Translations under genes and position numbers: made by a program
In this document: positions 1 through 9,755 of the stretch, piece after piece
Numbering within the stretch: the first letter of the stretch is position 1
Layout: every line of letters starts with the position of its first letter
Notes under the pieces: generated by a model
Databases searched by the model: none
Seen by the model: the letters and a program-made list of their open reading frames with translations, nothing else
Told to the model about the DNA's origin: nothing
Source of the DNA: an uncultured Pelagibacteraceae bacterium
GTDB taxonomy: Bacteria > Pseudomonadota > Alphaproteobacteria > Pelagibacterales > Pelagibacteraceae
Length of the DNA stretch: 40,974 bases
Reading direction: 5' to 3'
Assembly: GCA_902551455.1 (NCBI GenBank)
Contig: CACDDC010000008.1
Coordinates: 1-40,974, forward strand

Positions 1-25
1 GCCTTACTATATGTAGAAAATTATA

Positions 26-925
26 ATGTTTTATATTCTAGGGTTTTATAAATTTAAAAAAATTATTGATATAAATAGTAAAAAAATAAATTTACAAAAT
101 TATTTCCTTAAAAATTCTATAAGAGGTACACTAATTATTTCAAAAGAAGGTATTAACGGTACCATATCAGCTAAAAAAAAAATATTAGATTTAGCCATAA
201 ATAAAATTAAAAAAACTTTTAAAATTAATAATTTTGATAGTTCGAATTTATCTAATAGCAAATATCAACCTTTTCATAGAGCAAAAGTTAAAATTAAAAA
301 TGAAGTAGTACCACTGGGTATTAAAGTTAATAAAAGTAAATTTAAAAATTATATTGAACCTTCTAAATGGAATAAACTAATTAATCATAATAGAACATTA
401 TTACTAGATGTCAGAAAACCATTTGAATATAATGTTGGTACATTTAAAAATGCTATTAATCCACAAGTAACTAATTTTAGAGAATTTCCTTCCTATCTTA
501 AAAAATTAAAGAAAGAAAAAAATATAGCAATGTTTTGTACTGGAGGAATAAGATGTGAAAAAGCTAGCACTTATTTAAAATCAAAAGGTTTTAAAAATGT
601 GTACCAATTAAAAGGTGGTATTATTAATTATTTACAGAAAATTAAAAAAAATAAAAGTTTATGGAAAGGGGAGTGTTATGTTTTTGACAACAGAATATCA
701 TTACAACATGGATTGAAAGTAGGCAATTATTCTATGTGCAGTGGGTGCAGAAAACCAATCTCAAATAAAGATAAAAAATCTGTAAAATATGAAGAAGGTG
801 TTTCATGTCCAAATTGTCACGATAGTTTAACAAATTCTCAAAAAGAAAGATTTAGAATGCGCCAAAAGCAAATAAATCTTGCAAAAAAACTTGGAAAGAA
901 GCACATATTCCAAAAAGAATTTTAA
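26..925 (+). CDS. trhO: tRNA uridine(34) hydroxylase TrhO (rhodanese-family, YceA)
   Basis: The 299-aa protein matches the TrhO/YceA family, which hydroxylates U34 of certain tRNAs to ho5U in the cytoplasm. The N-terminal part (about residues 1-100) carries the family's GTL..SKEGINGTIS segment. A rhodanese domain follows (about 120-210) with the active-site loop CTGGIRCEKAS; Cys171 is the expected catalytic residue and Cys177 lies in the same loop. The C-terminal tail has CSGCRKP and a CPNCHD pair, consistent with the family's Cys-rich end. Length is normal to slightly short. ATG at 26 was chosen because it places the conserved FYKF segment close to the N terminus. The MATE gene starts 2 bp after its stop, so the two are probably cotranscribed. 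Confidence 0.92.
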   Translation: MFYILGFYKFKKIIDINSKKINLQNYFLKNSIRGTLIISKEGINGTISAKKKILDLAINKIKKTFKINNFDSSNLSNSKYQPFHRAKVKIKNEVVPLGIKVNKSKFKNYIEPSKWNKLINHNRTLLLDVRKPFEYNVGTFKNAINPQVTNFREFPSYLKKLKKEKNIAMFCTGGIRCEKASTYLKSKGFKNVYQLKGGIINYLQKIKKNKSLWKGECYVFDNRISLQHGLKVGNYSMCSGCRKPISNKDKKSVKYEEGVSCPNCHDSLTNSQKERFRMRQKQINLAKKLGKKHIFQKEF

Positions 926-927
926 AA

Positions 928-2283
928 ATGAATTTACTAAAGGACAGTGTTCCAAAATTAGTTAGAAAACTTGCAGTTCCAGCTATGGTTGGCACTTTAT
1001 TTCAAACACTATACAATATAGTTGATACTTTTTTTGCTGGCAAAATTTCACCCGAAGCTTTATCAGCACTTAGTAAGTCATTTCCAATTTATTTTATAAT
1101 CATAGCAACTTCAATTGGTGTAACAGTTGCAGGTACTGCTCTTATAGGAAATAGTATTGGAGAAAAAAATAAAAGTAATTCAATTAATTATTTTACACAT
1201 ATAATTTATTTTGGAATTATACTTTCCTTAATTATTACTTTTTTAGGCCTAAAATATGCCGATGATGTTTTTTTGCTGATGGGGTCTACTCAGGAAGTAA
1301 TTAATTTAGGTCTAGATTATACTAATATTATTTATTCTGGTGCTATATTATTTATTCTAGTAGTTGCCTTAAATTCACTTCTTCACGCCGAAGGTGATAC
1401 TAAAACTTATAGAAATGTTTTAATTTTATCTTTCTTTTTGAATATAATTTTAAATCCTATTCTAATTTTTGGTTTCTTTTTTATTCCTGCCATGGGAGTA
1501 AAAGGTATTGGTATCGCAACTATAATTGCCCAATCAGTATCATTCATATTTATTTTAAATAAAGTTTTAAAAAATAGTTTAGTTAAACAATTAACAAAAG
1601 AATATTTAAAGCCAAAATTTTTATTTTTTAAAAATATTTTTTTTCAATCTATGCCAATATCTATATCAATTTGTGGTTATGCATTAGCAGCTTCAATTAT
1701 TTTTACTTATGTTGGTCAGTCTGGTGAATATGCAGTTGCAGGTTATGGAGCAGGAACTAGAATTGAACAAGTTGTATTACTTCCTATATTAGGAATTAAT
1801 ACAGCGATTATATCAATTATTTCACAAAACTTTGGAGCAAAAAATTTTGATAGAATAAAAGAAACATACTTTACAGCAATTAAATATTCTTTCATTATAA
1901 TGATCACTGCAGGAGCTATTGTTTTTACTTCTGCCGATTATATAACAAGTGTATTTTCTGATGATCCCGAAGTTATACAATATGGAACAAGATATTTAAA
2001 AATTTCTGCCTTTGTATTACCTGCTTATCCAATTTTTTTTCTTTCCAACGGACTTTTTATGGCATTAAAAAAATCAGAAAATGCAATGATTTCAAATTTT
2101 TTTAGAAATGTACTAAATCCTATAGTTGTTTTTTATATAGCAAAATATATTAGCGCAAGTTTTAATACTTTTTTTTGGATATGGGTTGGTATTAACTGGT
2201 TTTTCTCAATCAGCTACTTGTTAATTATTATTTATTACTTTAGATCAAAGTTAGAGAAATCTAGCGCTGTCGTTCATCCATGA
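928..2283 (+). CDS. MATE family efflux transporter
   Basis: The 451-aa hydrophobic protein has about 12 predicted membrane segments in two similar halves, as in MATE (multi-antimicrobial extrusion) exporters of the inner membrane, which exchange Na+ or H+ for cationic or amphipathic compounds. The start (LVRKLAVPAMVGTLFQTLYN..DTFFAG) and the second-half motif (GYGAGTRIEQ..LPILGINTA) are typical of the NorM/DinF-like group. The substrate cannot be read from sequence. It follows trhO by 2 bp. Its last 33 bp overlap the 3' end of soxG on the other strand, a tail-to-tail overlap with no room for a separate terminator. Confidence 0.9.
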   Translation: MNLLKDSVPKLVRKLAVPAMVGTLFQTLYNIVDTFFAGKISPEALSALSKSFPIYFIIIATSIGVTVAGTALIGNSIGEKNKSNSINYFTHIIYFGIILSLIITFLGLKYADDVFLLMGSTQEVINLGLDYTNIIYSGAILFILVVALNSLLHAEGDTKTYRNVLILSFFLNIILNPILIFGFFFIPAMGVKGIGIATIIAQSVSFIFILNKVLKNSLVKQLTKEYLKPKFLFFKNIFFQSMPISISICGYALAASIIFTYVGQSGEYAVAGYGAGTRIEQVVLLPILGINTAIISIISQNFGAKNFDRIKETYFTAIKYSFIIMITAGAIVFTSADYITSVFSDDPEVIQYGTRYLKISAFVLPAYPIFFLSNGLFMALKKSENAMISNFFRNVLNPIVVFYIAKYISASFNTFFWIWVGINWFFSISYLLIIIYYFRSKLEKSSAVVHP

Positions 2284-2814
2284 CCATAAATGCTTAGAAA
2301 ATGATCTTCTAACAAATAAATTTATCTCATTTATATCTTTATTATGAATTATCACATCTACATGATTTAGAATAGTTTGAGTTACTGCACCTTTTGTGTT
2401 TTTAAATTTATTAAAGTTAAATGGACAACCGCTTGATAATAATTCATATGTATTCTTGCCCCTTATATTAATTATTGACCAGTGATCTGAAACATTTGTA
2501 ACAGATCCTAAATTAACTTTTGATATTTCGCTAAAAAGCTTTTCTTCCAAATTATAATTATTTTCCAATTTATGAACTTTTTCATTAGTATATAGCATCC
2601 ATTCATCTGGACTTAACCATAGAATATTTAAATTTTCATTGCTAGAAGAAGTGTTTGGTTCTGTTGGTATAATAATAGATAAAGATTTTCCAATTTTAGT
2701 TATAAAATCTCTTTTTTTTCCTCTCAAATTAATTTTAACTACAGGCTCAAATTCAGACATATTAATTTCAGAATATTTTTTAGTTTCGTTAATTGATGAT
2801 TTGTAATTAAGCAT
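2251..2814 (-). CDS. soxG: Sarcosine oxidase gamma subunit SoxG
   Basis: The 187-aa protein is the last gene of a soxB-D-A-G operon. SoxG is the small GcvT-like subunit of heterotetrameric sarcosine oxidase and helps form the folate-binding complex with SoxA. Recognisable parts are the ILWLSPDEWMLY strand and the later SDHWSIINIRG..ELLSSGCPFN region, both usual for SoxG. The start overlaps the end of soxA by 8 bp, so translational coupling is likely. The identification rests on the motifs plus the invariant operon position, because SoxG sequences diverge strongly between species. Confidence 0.9.
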   Translation of the reverse strand: MLNYKSSINETKKYSEINMSEFEPVVKINLRGKKRDFITKIGKSLSIIIPTEPNTSSSNENLNILWLSPDEWMLYTNEKVHKLENNYNLEEKLFSEISKVNLGSVTNVSDHWSIINIRGKNTYELLSSGCPFNFNKFKNTKGAVTQTILNHVDVIIHNKDINEINLFVRRSFSKHLWSWMNDSARFL

Positions 2815-5812
2815 TTAACCTCTTATTTTCTTTATCTAAAAAAATAGTATCTGTTATTGTTATATTTATTGTTTTATTTTCCATTGGAACAAACATTTTT
2901 TTTCCTTTTAATTTTTTACCATTTTTAACAACTGCTAAGGCAATGGATTTCTTTAAATTCGGACTAAAATAACTTGATGTTATATGACCTAACATTTCAA
3001 TAGGTTTTTTATTTGTATCAGCTACAATTTGAGCTCCTTCTTCTAAAACTTCTTTAGGATCTTCTGTTAATATACCTACTAGTTGTTTTCTATCCTCTCT
3101 AATTGTGTCGCTTCTATATAAAGATCTTTTACCTATAAAATCATATTTCTTTTTACTGATTATCCAATTCATCTGTAGATCAACAGGCGTAATTGTTCCA
3201 TCAGTATCCTGTCCAGCAATTATGAAGCCTTTTTCTGCTCTTAGTAAATGCATTGCCTCCGTTCCATATGGAGTTATATTAAATTCTTTTCCAGCTTCGA
3301 AACATTTTTCCCATACAGATTTTCCATAGCTTGATTGAATATTAATTTCATAGCTATGTTCTCCAGTAAAACTAATTCTCATCACTCTACATTTTATTTT
3401 ATCAATTTTCGCATTCTTGAATGACATATGTGGAAAATTGCTGTCTGATAAGTCTAAATCAGGAATAACTTTAGAGACAATTTTTTTTGAATTTGGTCCA
3501 CAAACACTTATCGTTGCATAATGATCAGTTACAGAAGTTAAATAAACATCAAGTTCAGGCCATTCTGTTTGCAGATAATCTTCTAGCTTAGTCATTACAT
3601 TTGCTGCACCACCTGTAGTAGTTGTCATAATATAATGATTCTCACTTAATCTAGCTGTAACACCATCATCATAAACCATCCCATCTTCATTTAGCATTAA
3701 ACCATATCTACATTTACCAATTTCTAATTTAGACCAAGCATTTGTATAAACTCTATTTAAAAACTCTGACGCATCTGTGCCTTGAATATCTATTTTACCT
3801 AAAGTTGATGCATCTAATATACCAGCACTATCTCTTGCTGCTTTACTTTCTCTTTGAACAGCATCATACATGCTTTCATTTTCCTTTGGATAGTACCAGG
3901 CTCTTTTCCATTGACCAACATTTTCAAATTCAGCTTTATTTTCTAAATGCCAGTCATGTATTGGTGTTTTTCTTATAATATCAAAAAATTCTCCAACGTT
4001 TCTTCCAACTATTGTACCAAATGTTAATGGTGTGTAAGGAGGTCTAAATGTGGTTGTTCCCAATTCACCCATTTTAACACCGGCTGTTTCAGATATAATT
4101 CCGAGTGCATGCATATTAGATAATTTCCCTTGATCTGTAGCCATACCCGTTGTTGTATATCTTTTTACATGCTCAATAGATTTAAAACCTTCTCTTAAAG
4201 CTAATTTTACATCATTTGCAGTGGAATCGTTTTGAAAATCTAAAAATGGTTTAGTTTTTCCCAAAGGTTTATCAGATGGAAGTAGCCATATATTTTTTTT
4301 ATCCATTTCTTTTGATGAGATAATTTCTAAATTTTCATAATCAATATTTTTTACATTTAAAAATTTATTAGTTGAACTAGCAGAATTTTTTATCACTTCA
4401 TAAAGCTCAAAATCTCCATTACAGGATCCAATACTTATTTGTTCTAAATTTGATTTATCTGGCAAAAAAACATTATCTTCCTCTCTAAATTTAAGTTTAC
4501 CACCAGACTGAGTAAACAAATGTACTCTTGGAGTCCAACCTCCAGACATGCCTAAACAGTCGCATTCTTCTTTTATTTTTTTTCCTACAACAGCACTACT
4601 ATCGTCAGACAACTTCATAATTTCAATAGAATTGATTCTTTTGTAGCCATTTGTATTAACAACTGTAGATTTCCAATGAATTTTAATACCTAATTTTTCA
4701 GCTTGTTTTACTATTAGCGAATTAGTTTTATCTCTTATATCAACTACTGAATTAACGCTCACACCACTATTACTTAATGAGATGGCAGTTTCATAAGCTG
4801 AGTCATTATTTGTAAATAAAGATATTTTTTGACCACATTTAACTCCATAATAATCTATGTACTTTTTGATAGAAGACGAAAGAATAATACCAGGCCGATC
4901 ATTATTGTTAAAAATTAATGGTCTTTCTATCGCTCCTGTTGCTATAATTACTTTTTTTGCCCTTATTTTCCAAAGTCTTTGACGAATTTTATCTTTTTTT
5001 TCATTTAGATCTAAATGATCAGTTAAGTTTTCTCTAGCTAAAATATAATTATAACTATGATAAGCAGCTACTGATGTTCTTGTTTTTATAGTTAAATTTT
5101 TAAGTGAATTTAAAGTTTCAATTTCTTTTTTTAACCATTCATTTGAATAAGAATTATTTATTTTGAAACATTCATTTTCTTGGAAAAGAGTAGTGCCACC
5201 TAAGATATTTTTATCGTCTATTAATACAGTATTTAAATTATTCTTAGCTGCAGTTTTTGCAGCTATTATTCCAGATATACCTCCACCGACAATCAAAACA
5301 TCACAGTGTAAATATCTATGATCATAAATATCTTTATCCGGTTTGGTAGGTGATTTACCTAGACCTGCAGATTTTCTTATAAAGTATTCATATAATTTCC
5401 AAAAATTAGCAGGCCACATGAAAGTTTTATAATAGAAAGCTGCCGGTATAAGAGGGGAGAAAAAATTGTTTATAGCACCTATGTCAAAATTGACACTCGG
5501 CCAGCAATTCTGGCTTGATGCTTCTAAACCCTCGTATAATTCTATTTCAGTTGCTCTTGTATTTGGTTCTGTCATTGAAGCATCATTTCCAACTTGTACA
5601 ATTGCATTAGGTTCTTCAGAACCACATGCCATTATCCCTCTTGGACGGTGATATTTAAAGCTTCTTCCAACAAGGTGTATATTATTTGCTAGTAAAGCAG
5701 ATGCTAAGGTATCACCTTTAAAGCCATATAATGTTTTACCGTCAAATTTAAAAGATATTCTAGATGTTTGATCAATAAACTTATTATTTGTTATTCTCAA
5801 ATTTTTGTTCAT
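2807..5812 (-). CDS. soxA: Sarcosine oxidase alpha subunit SoxA
   Basis: The 1001-aa protein is the large subunit of heterotetrameric sarcosine oxidase, which demethylates sarcosine to glycine and transfers the one-carbon unit to tetrahydrofolate. Residues about 15-100 form a ferredoxin-like 2Fe-2S fold (GDTLASALLAN..RSFKYHRPRGIMACGSEEPNA). A pyridine-nucleotide Rossmann domain follows near residue 175 (VLIVGGGISG). The last 400 or so residues are a GcvT/aminomethyltransferase domain (SAGILDASTLGKIDI, GPNSKKI, FTGEHSYEI, GTEAMHLLRAEKGF). Length agrees with known SoxA proteins of roughly 950-1000 aa. Its start overlaps the soxD stop by one base (TAATG). Confidence 0.97.
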   Translation of the reverse strand: MNKNLRITNNKFIDQTSRISFKFDGKTLYGFKGDTLASALLANNIHLVGRSFKYHRPRGIMACGSEEPNAIVQVGNDASMTEPNTRATEIELYEGLEASSQNCWPSVNFDIGAINNFFSPLIPAAFYYKTFMWPANFWKLYEYFIRKSAGLGKSPTKPDKDIYDHRYLHCDVLIVGGGISGIIAAKTAAKNNLNTVLIDDKNILGGTTLFQENECFKINNSYSNEWLKKEIETLNSLKNLTIKTRTSVAAYHSYNYILARENLTDHLDLNEKKDKIRQRLWKIRAKKVIIATGAIERPLIFNNNDRPGIILSSSIKKYIDYYGVKCGQKISLFTNNDSAYETAISLSNSGVSVNSVVDIRDKTNSLIVKQAEKLGIKIHWKSTVVNTNGYKRINSIEIMKLSDDSSAVVGKKIKEECDCLGMSGGWTPRVHLFTQSGGKLKFREEDNVFLPDKSNLEQISIGSCNGDFELYEVIKNSASSTNKFLNVKNIDYENLEIISSKEMDKKNIWLLPSDKPLGKTKPFLDFQNDSTANDVKLALREGFKSIEHVKRYTTTGMATDQGKLSNMHALGIISETAGVKMGELGTTTFRPPYTPLTFGTIVGRNVGEFFDIIRKTPIHDWHLENKAEFENVGQWKRAWYYPKENESMYDAVQRESKAARDSAGILDASTLGKIDIQGTDASEFLNRVYTNAWSKLEIGKCRYGLMLNEDGMVYDDGVTARLSENHYIMTTTTGGAANVMTKLEDYLQTEWPELDVYLTSVTDHYATISVCGPNSKKIVSKVIPDLDLSDSNFPHMSFKNAKIDKIKCRVMRISFTGEHSYEINIQSSYGKSVWEKCFEAGKEFNITPYGTEAMHLLRAEKGFIIAGQDTDGTITPVDLQMNWIISKKKYDFIGKRSLYRSDTIREDRKQLVGILTEDPKEVLEEGAQIVADTNKKPIEMLGHITSSYFSPNLKKSIALAVVKNGKKLKGKKMFVPMENKTINITITDTIFLDKENKRLNA

Positions 5813-6087
5813 TATTTTATTGGTGGTTTTTCACCCATTTTATAAACAGCGTGAATTTTATCATTTCTTGTGTCTCTAACTATATTAAACCATTTTCTAC
5901 AGCCATGAGCATGGTTCCATCTTTCGAACTGGATGCCCTTAATATTTTTTCTCATAAATAGGAATTCTGCCCATTGATCATCACTTAATTCAGTTGGTTG
6001 TTTTGGTCTAACAATATGAGCTTCACCACCAGCAGAAAATTCACTCTGGTCTCTTTCTCCACAATAAGGACAATTAATTAAAAACAT
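5812..6087 (-). CDS. soxD: Sarcosine oxidase delta subunit SoxD
   Basis: The 91-aa protein is the small zinc-binding subunit of heterotetrameric sarcosine oxidase. The CPYCGERD start gives Cys6 and Cys9. The HAHGCRKWFN segment gives His59, His61 and Cys63, the expected zinc ligand set for SoxD. The EFSAGGEAHI and QWAEFLFMRKN segments are also family-typical, and length is standard. It lies between soxB and soxA with one-base stop/start overlaps on both sides, so the operon is read as one tightly coupled unit. Confidence 0.96.
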   Translation of the reverse strand: MFLINCPYCGERDQSEFSAGGEAHIVRPKQPTELSDDQWAEFLFMRKNIKGIQFERWNHAHGCRKWFNIVRDTRNDKIHAVYKMGEKPPIK

Positions 6088-7340
6088 TAGTGTGCTACAG
6101 CAGCTGCTCCGTGCTCATCTACAAGATCACCACTTACAAATCTATTTATGTTAAAGTCAGCATTTAATTTATGAGGTTCATCATTAGCAATAGTATGGGC
6201 AAATAAATCACCAGATCCTGGTGTTGCTTTAAATCCACCTGTACCCCACCCACAATTAAAATATAATCCCTTGATATGAGTTTTGCTAATTATTGGACTG
6301 GCATCTGGACAAATATCAACAATACCACCCCATTGTCTTAACATTTTCATTCTACTAAAAATAGGGTAGAGCTCTAATATTGCTTTTAAAGTTCCCTCAA
6401 CAACATCATGACTTCCTCTTTGTGTATATGAAACATAGGCATCAGTACCCGCACCAATAACTAATTCCCCTTTATCAGATTGACTTACATATGCATGAAC
6501 TGCATTGGACATAACTACAGTATCTATAATAGGTTTAACTGGTTCAGATACTAAAGCTTGTAAAGGTTTGCTCTCAAGAGGTAATTTTAAATCAACCATA
6601 TTTGCAATGACACTAGAATGACCAGCGGTTACTACTCCAATTTTTTTTGTTTTAATAAATCCTTTTGTTGTTTCTATACCTTCAACATTATTTCCATTTC
6701 TTTTAATTCCTTTTACTTCACAATTTTGAATAATATCCACACCCATAGCAGAAGCTCCCCTTGCATAACCCCAAGCAACAGCATCATGTCTAGCGGTTCC
6801 AGCTCTTCTTTGCAAAGTTCCTCCTAAAACAGGATATCTAATATCAGGTGAAGTATTAATTATTGGACAGAATTTTTTTACTTCTTCTGTATTTAGCCAT
6901 ACAGCATCAATACCATTTAATCTATTTGCATGAGTTCTTCTTTTTAAATCTCTAACATCTTGAAGATTATGAGCTAAATTCATAACACCTCTTTGACTAA
7001 ACATTACATTGTAATTTAATTCTTGTGATAATCCTTCCCAAATTTTTAATGCATGATTGTATAATCCAGCACTTGCATCCCATAAATAATTTGAACGAAT
7101 GATTGTTGTGTTTCTTCCTGTGTTTCCTCCACCAATCCAACCTTTTTCAACAACAGCAATATTTGTCATATTATGTTTTTTGGCTAAATAAAATGCTGTA
7201 GCTAAACCATGACCGCCACCACCAATAATTATTGCATCATATTCTTTTTTTGGCTCCGGGTCACGCCAAGCTCTTTGCCAATTTTCATGGTCACTAAAAG
7301 CATTTTTAATCAATGAAAATATTGAATATTTGTTTTTCAT
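6087..7340 (-). CDS. soxB: Sarcosine oxidase beta subunit SoxB
   Basis: The 417-aa flavoprotein is the catalytic subunit that oxidises sarcosine. The N terminus has the dinucleotide-binding motif [17 protein letters not shown] followed by [34 protein letters not shown] (His185) is the likely covalent FMN attachment region by comparison with characterised heterotetrameric enzymes; the exact residue is inferred. The C-terminal [15 protein letters not shown] and [17 protein letters not shown] are classic SoxB/DAO-family motifs. This is the first gene of soxBDAG. Its product glycine can feed GlyA, encoded at 19.2 kb. A candidate promoter with an internal palindrome precedes it. Confidence 0.97.
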   Translation of the reverse strand: MKNKYSIFSLIKNAFSDHENWQRAWRDPEPKKEYDAIIIGGGGHGLATAFYLAKKHNMTNIAVVEKGWIGGGNTGRNTTIIRSNYLWDASAGLYNHALKIWEGLSQELNYNVMFSQRGVMNLAHNLQDVRDLKRRTHANRLNGIDAVWLNTEEVKKFCPIINTSPDIRYPVLGGTLQRRAGTARHDAVAWGYARGASAMGVDIIQNCEVKGIKRNGNNVEGIETTKGFIKTKKIGVVTAGHSSVIANMVDLKLPLESKPLQALVSEPVKPIIDTVVMSNAVHAYVSQSDKGELVIGAGTDAYVSYTQRGSHDVVEGTLKAILELYPIFSRMKMLRQWGGIVDICPDASPIISKTHIKGLYFNCGWGTGGFKATPGSGDLFAHTIANDEPHKLNADFNINRFVSGDLVDEHGAAAVAH

Positions 7341-7357
7341 ATTTTGTTCAAAAATAC

Positions 7358-7388
7358 TTTATAAATATTGAATATTCAATGATTTCAA
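7358..7388 (-). promoter_or_regulatory. Candidate promoter and operator-like palindrome for soxBDAG
   Basis: Read on the minus strand, TTGAAA (7383-7388) and TTTATA (7360-7365) are separated by 17 bp, a plausible sigma-70-type promoter 18-45 bp upstream of the soxB ATG. Inside the spacer lies a perfect 14-bp palindrome ATTGAATATTCAAT (7367-7380), which could bind a dimeric regulator. In DNA this AT-rich several such palindromes are expected by chance in 41 kb, so only its position makes it notable. No clear Shine-Dalgarno sequence precedes soxB. Confidence 0.35.
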
Positions 7389-7405
7389 GTTACACAGGTA
7401 TCAAC

Positions 7406-7498
7406 GGAAAGGTGGGTGAGCTGGTTTAAACCAACGGGTTGCTAACTCGTCGTGCGTCGAAAGATGTACCGAGGGTTCGAATCCCTCCCTTTCCGCCA
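7406..7498 (+). tRNA. tRNA-Ser (anticodon GCT)
   Basis: A complete class II cloverleaf of 93 nt can be drawn. The acceptor stem is GGAAAGG/CCTTTCC (7406-7412 with 7488-7494), with discriminator G at 7495 and an encoded CCA at 7496-7498. The D stem is GGT/ACC. The anticodon stem ACGGG/CTCGT closes the loop TTGCTAA, with anticodon GCT at 7441-7443 reading AGC/AGU serine codons. The long variable arm is a 7-bp stem (7452-7458 with 7463-7469) capped by GAAA, diagnostic for tRNA-Ser. The T arm is GAGGG-TTCGAAT-CCCTC. The base after CCA begins the stop codon of the opposite-strand transglycosylase gene. Confidence 0.97.
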
Positions 7499-9715
7499 TT
7501 AATAAAGAGGATCGTCTTTAAAGAAGTTTTTTAATTTTATTGGTTTTTGCTCTAAAACGTATCTATAAACATTATAATTTTCTAATACTCTTTGAACATA
7601 ATTTCTTGTTTCTTTAAATTTTATCAGTTCAATCCAATCTACATAATCGATTTGGCCCTTTTGAGGATTTTTATTTATTTTTTTCCAATATCTAACTCTT
7701 TTTGGACCAGCATTATAAGCTGCAATTGCAAATGGATAAGAACCATCATATTCTAAAATTAGTCCAGCTATATAATGTGAACCAAGTTTAACATTATATT
7801 CGGGATCTTTAGTTAGTCGTGATTTAGAGTAAGGCAATTTTGCTTGTTTAGAAACAGTTTTTGCAGTGTAAGTCATTAGTTGCATTAATCCTTTGGCTCC
7901 AGCTGAACTATTTGCAGATGTGTCAAATTCACTTTCTTGTCTTATTATGGATAATATAAATGAATGTTCTGGAATTTTTCTACCATTAATTATTGTTGGT
8001 ACATTAATTATTGGATAATTATATTTATTATGAAATCTTTTTTCATAAGATGCAATTTTTGATATTTGTATAGCAAAATCAAACCTAGATATTTCAGACG
8101 CTAATTTTGCGGCTAGAATTTCACTACCATTCTCTATATTTTCATTTGCTAGAAATCTAAGTATATGCTTTGTATATTTGTCTTTATTTAATTCATCTAG
8201 AAGATAAACAATTTTAACTAATTTTTTTTTATAGAAATTTTCAGCTATTTTTTTATCAACCTCCATTAAATCATTTAAAACAAAAGTTTGATTAGGATAA
8301 ATTTTCATGTGAGATAATTGACCATAATATGTAGTTAAATATTCAGCTCCTTTTTTATACCATTCCTCAGCAAATTCTTTTTGGCCAATTCGTTCATAAG
8401 TTCTTCCTAACCAATATGCACCTCTTGACAAACTAATTGGATATCCTACACTTTCGTAAAACTTTAAAAAGTGTTCTTTAGCTAAAATAGGATCATTTAA
8501 AAAGCTTAAAGCAATCCATCCACTCATCCATTCTGCCTCTGCATATTCTGGTCCTTGACTTAAACTATGATTACTTACAACTTTATATGCAGTTTCATAT
8601 TTTTTTTTATATATTAAAGCTCTACCAATAATTGATCTTTCAACCCACCATTTATCTGGTCTTACCATGTATTCTTTAGTATTTTCTATTTGTAACAATA
8701 TTTCTAAACTACTATCTGTTCTTCCTCTTTTTCTTCGCCATTTAAGTCGATCATAATTTAAACCGGCATCGTTCTTAAATTTAGTTGGCACTTTACTAAT
8801 AGCTGTGTCAACACCATATGATTTACTCATTAAAAGTTGTCGAGCTGTATAAAGCAATTGATAATCTTTAGGCAAATATCTTAACATTCTTTTTAAATCC
8901 CAATGTTTATTCTCATAAGCTAAATAATCAGCTCTTTTAATATAATCATTTGTATCTAAGTATTTTTTATATTTTTTTCTTACTTGTTTTAATTGACTTC
9001 TTGTTAACTCAGCATCAATAAATCCATTCTTAATTAATTCTATTCCTTCATTATTTTTACCAATTTTAATGTAAACATCTCCTAATATCATTTTTCCATA
9101 GCCGCTAAGAGGTGGATTTAATTCAAACCAGTTTAAAATATTTTTTTCAGATAAATTTGTTGTAGATATTTTGTGTTCGGCTAGATACTTAATTCGACTT
9201 ATTCTAGGATATTTTGGATTTTTTAATATGAATTGTTTATAATCTACAAATGTTGCTTGATTTCTACTTGTTAACAAATATCTCCACATGATAAAATCAT
9301 ATATAGATTTATCTTTAGTCTTTTTTGAAGTTTTTATTGCACCTATCCATCTAAGCTTCTCCATTTGTTGAATAGCACTTTTTGCATATTCAAAATCTTT
9401 TTTTGAGAAATATTTTGATGTAGCAACTTTCTTTTTCTTTTCTTTTTTGACAAATAATGGCTTTGATTTTGGAATTATAATACCATTAATTTTATCTAAT
9501 TTTTTTTTTACTACGACTTCAACAGTCTTTTCTTTTTTTACTGCAGATGGTTTAATTGGAGGAATTAATATGCCTTTGGATATTTTCTTTTTTATTACTT
9601 CTTTACTAAGATTTGGTTTTTCCTTGGGTATAATTAACGCATCCGCTAAACAATTATGAGAAAAAGTCAAAATAACTAGACTTAATATTAATATTTTTTT
9701 AGTTTTAGACAGCAT
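7499..9715 (-). CDS. Soluble lytic murein transglycosylase (Slt-like)
   Basis: The 738-aa periplasmic protein cleaves peptidoglycan glycan strands. Residues 1-25 form a signal peptide (basic start, hydrophobic core, ending ..CLADA). Residues about 27-100 are a Lys/Pro-rich linker holding three copies of a short IP..KP element (27-34, 49-56, 79-86). A long alpha-helical repeat region follows, as in Slt70. The C-terminal SLT domain (about 570-710) has the catalytic-Glu motif SIIRQESEF, then AGAKGLMQLM and the AYNAGP..V..W motif. It ends immediately next to the tRNA-Ser on the other strand. Known Slt70 proteins are about 620-650 aa; the extra length is mostly the linker. Confidence 0.93.
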   Translation of the reverse strand: MLSKTKKILILSLVILTFSHNCLADALIIPKEKPNLSKEVIKKKISKGILIPPIKPSAVKKEKTVEVVVKKKLDKINGIIIPKSKPLFVKKEKKKKVATSKYFSKKDFEYAKSAIQQMEKLRWIGAIKTSKKTKDKSIYDFIMWRYLLTSRNQATFVDYKQFILKNPKYPRISRIKYLAEHKISTTNLSEKNILNWFELNPPLSGYGKMILGDVYIKIGKNNEGIELIKNGFIDAELTRSQLKQVRKKYKKYLDTNDYIKRADYLAYENKHWDLKRMLRYLPKDYQLLYTARQLLMSKSYGVDTAISKVPTKFKNDAGLNYDRLKWRRKRGRTDSSLEILLQIENTKEYMVRPDKWWVERSIIGRALIYKKKYETAYKVVSNHSLSQGPEYAEAEWMSGWIALSFLNDPILAKEHFLKFYESVGYPISLSRGAYWLGRTYERIGQKEFAEEWYKKGAEYLTTYYGQLSHMKIYPNQTFVLNDLMEVDKKIAENFYKKKLVKIVYLLDELNKDKYTKHILRFLANENIENGSEILAAKLASEISRFDFAIQISKIASYEKRFHNKYNYPIINVPTIINGRKIPEHSFILSIIRQESEFDTSANSSAGAKGLMQLMTYTAKTVSKQAKLPYSKSRLTKDPEYNVKLGSHYIAGLILEYDGSYPFAIAAYNAGPKRVRYWKKINKNPQKGQIDYVDWIELIKFKETRNYVQRVLENYNVYRYVLEQKPIKLKNFFKDDPLY

Positions 9716-9755
9716 ATATTTTTATAAGAATCTGCAATTTATGTTATAAGTATTT

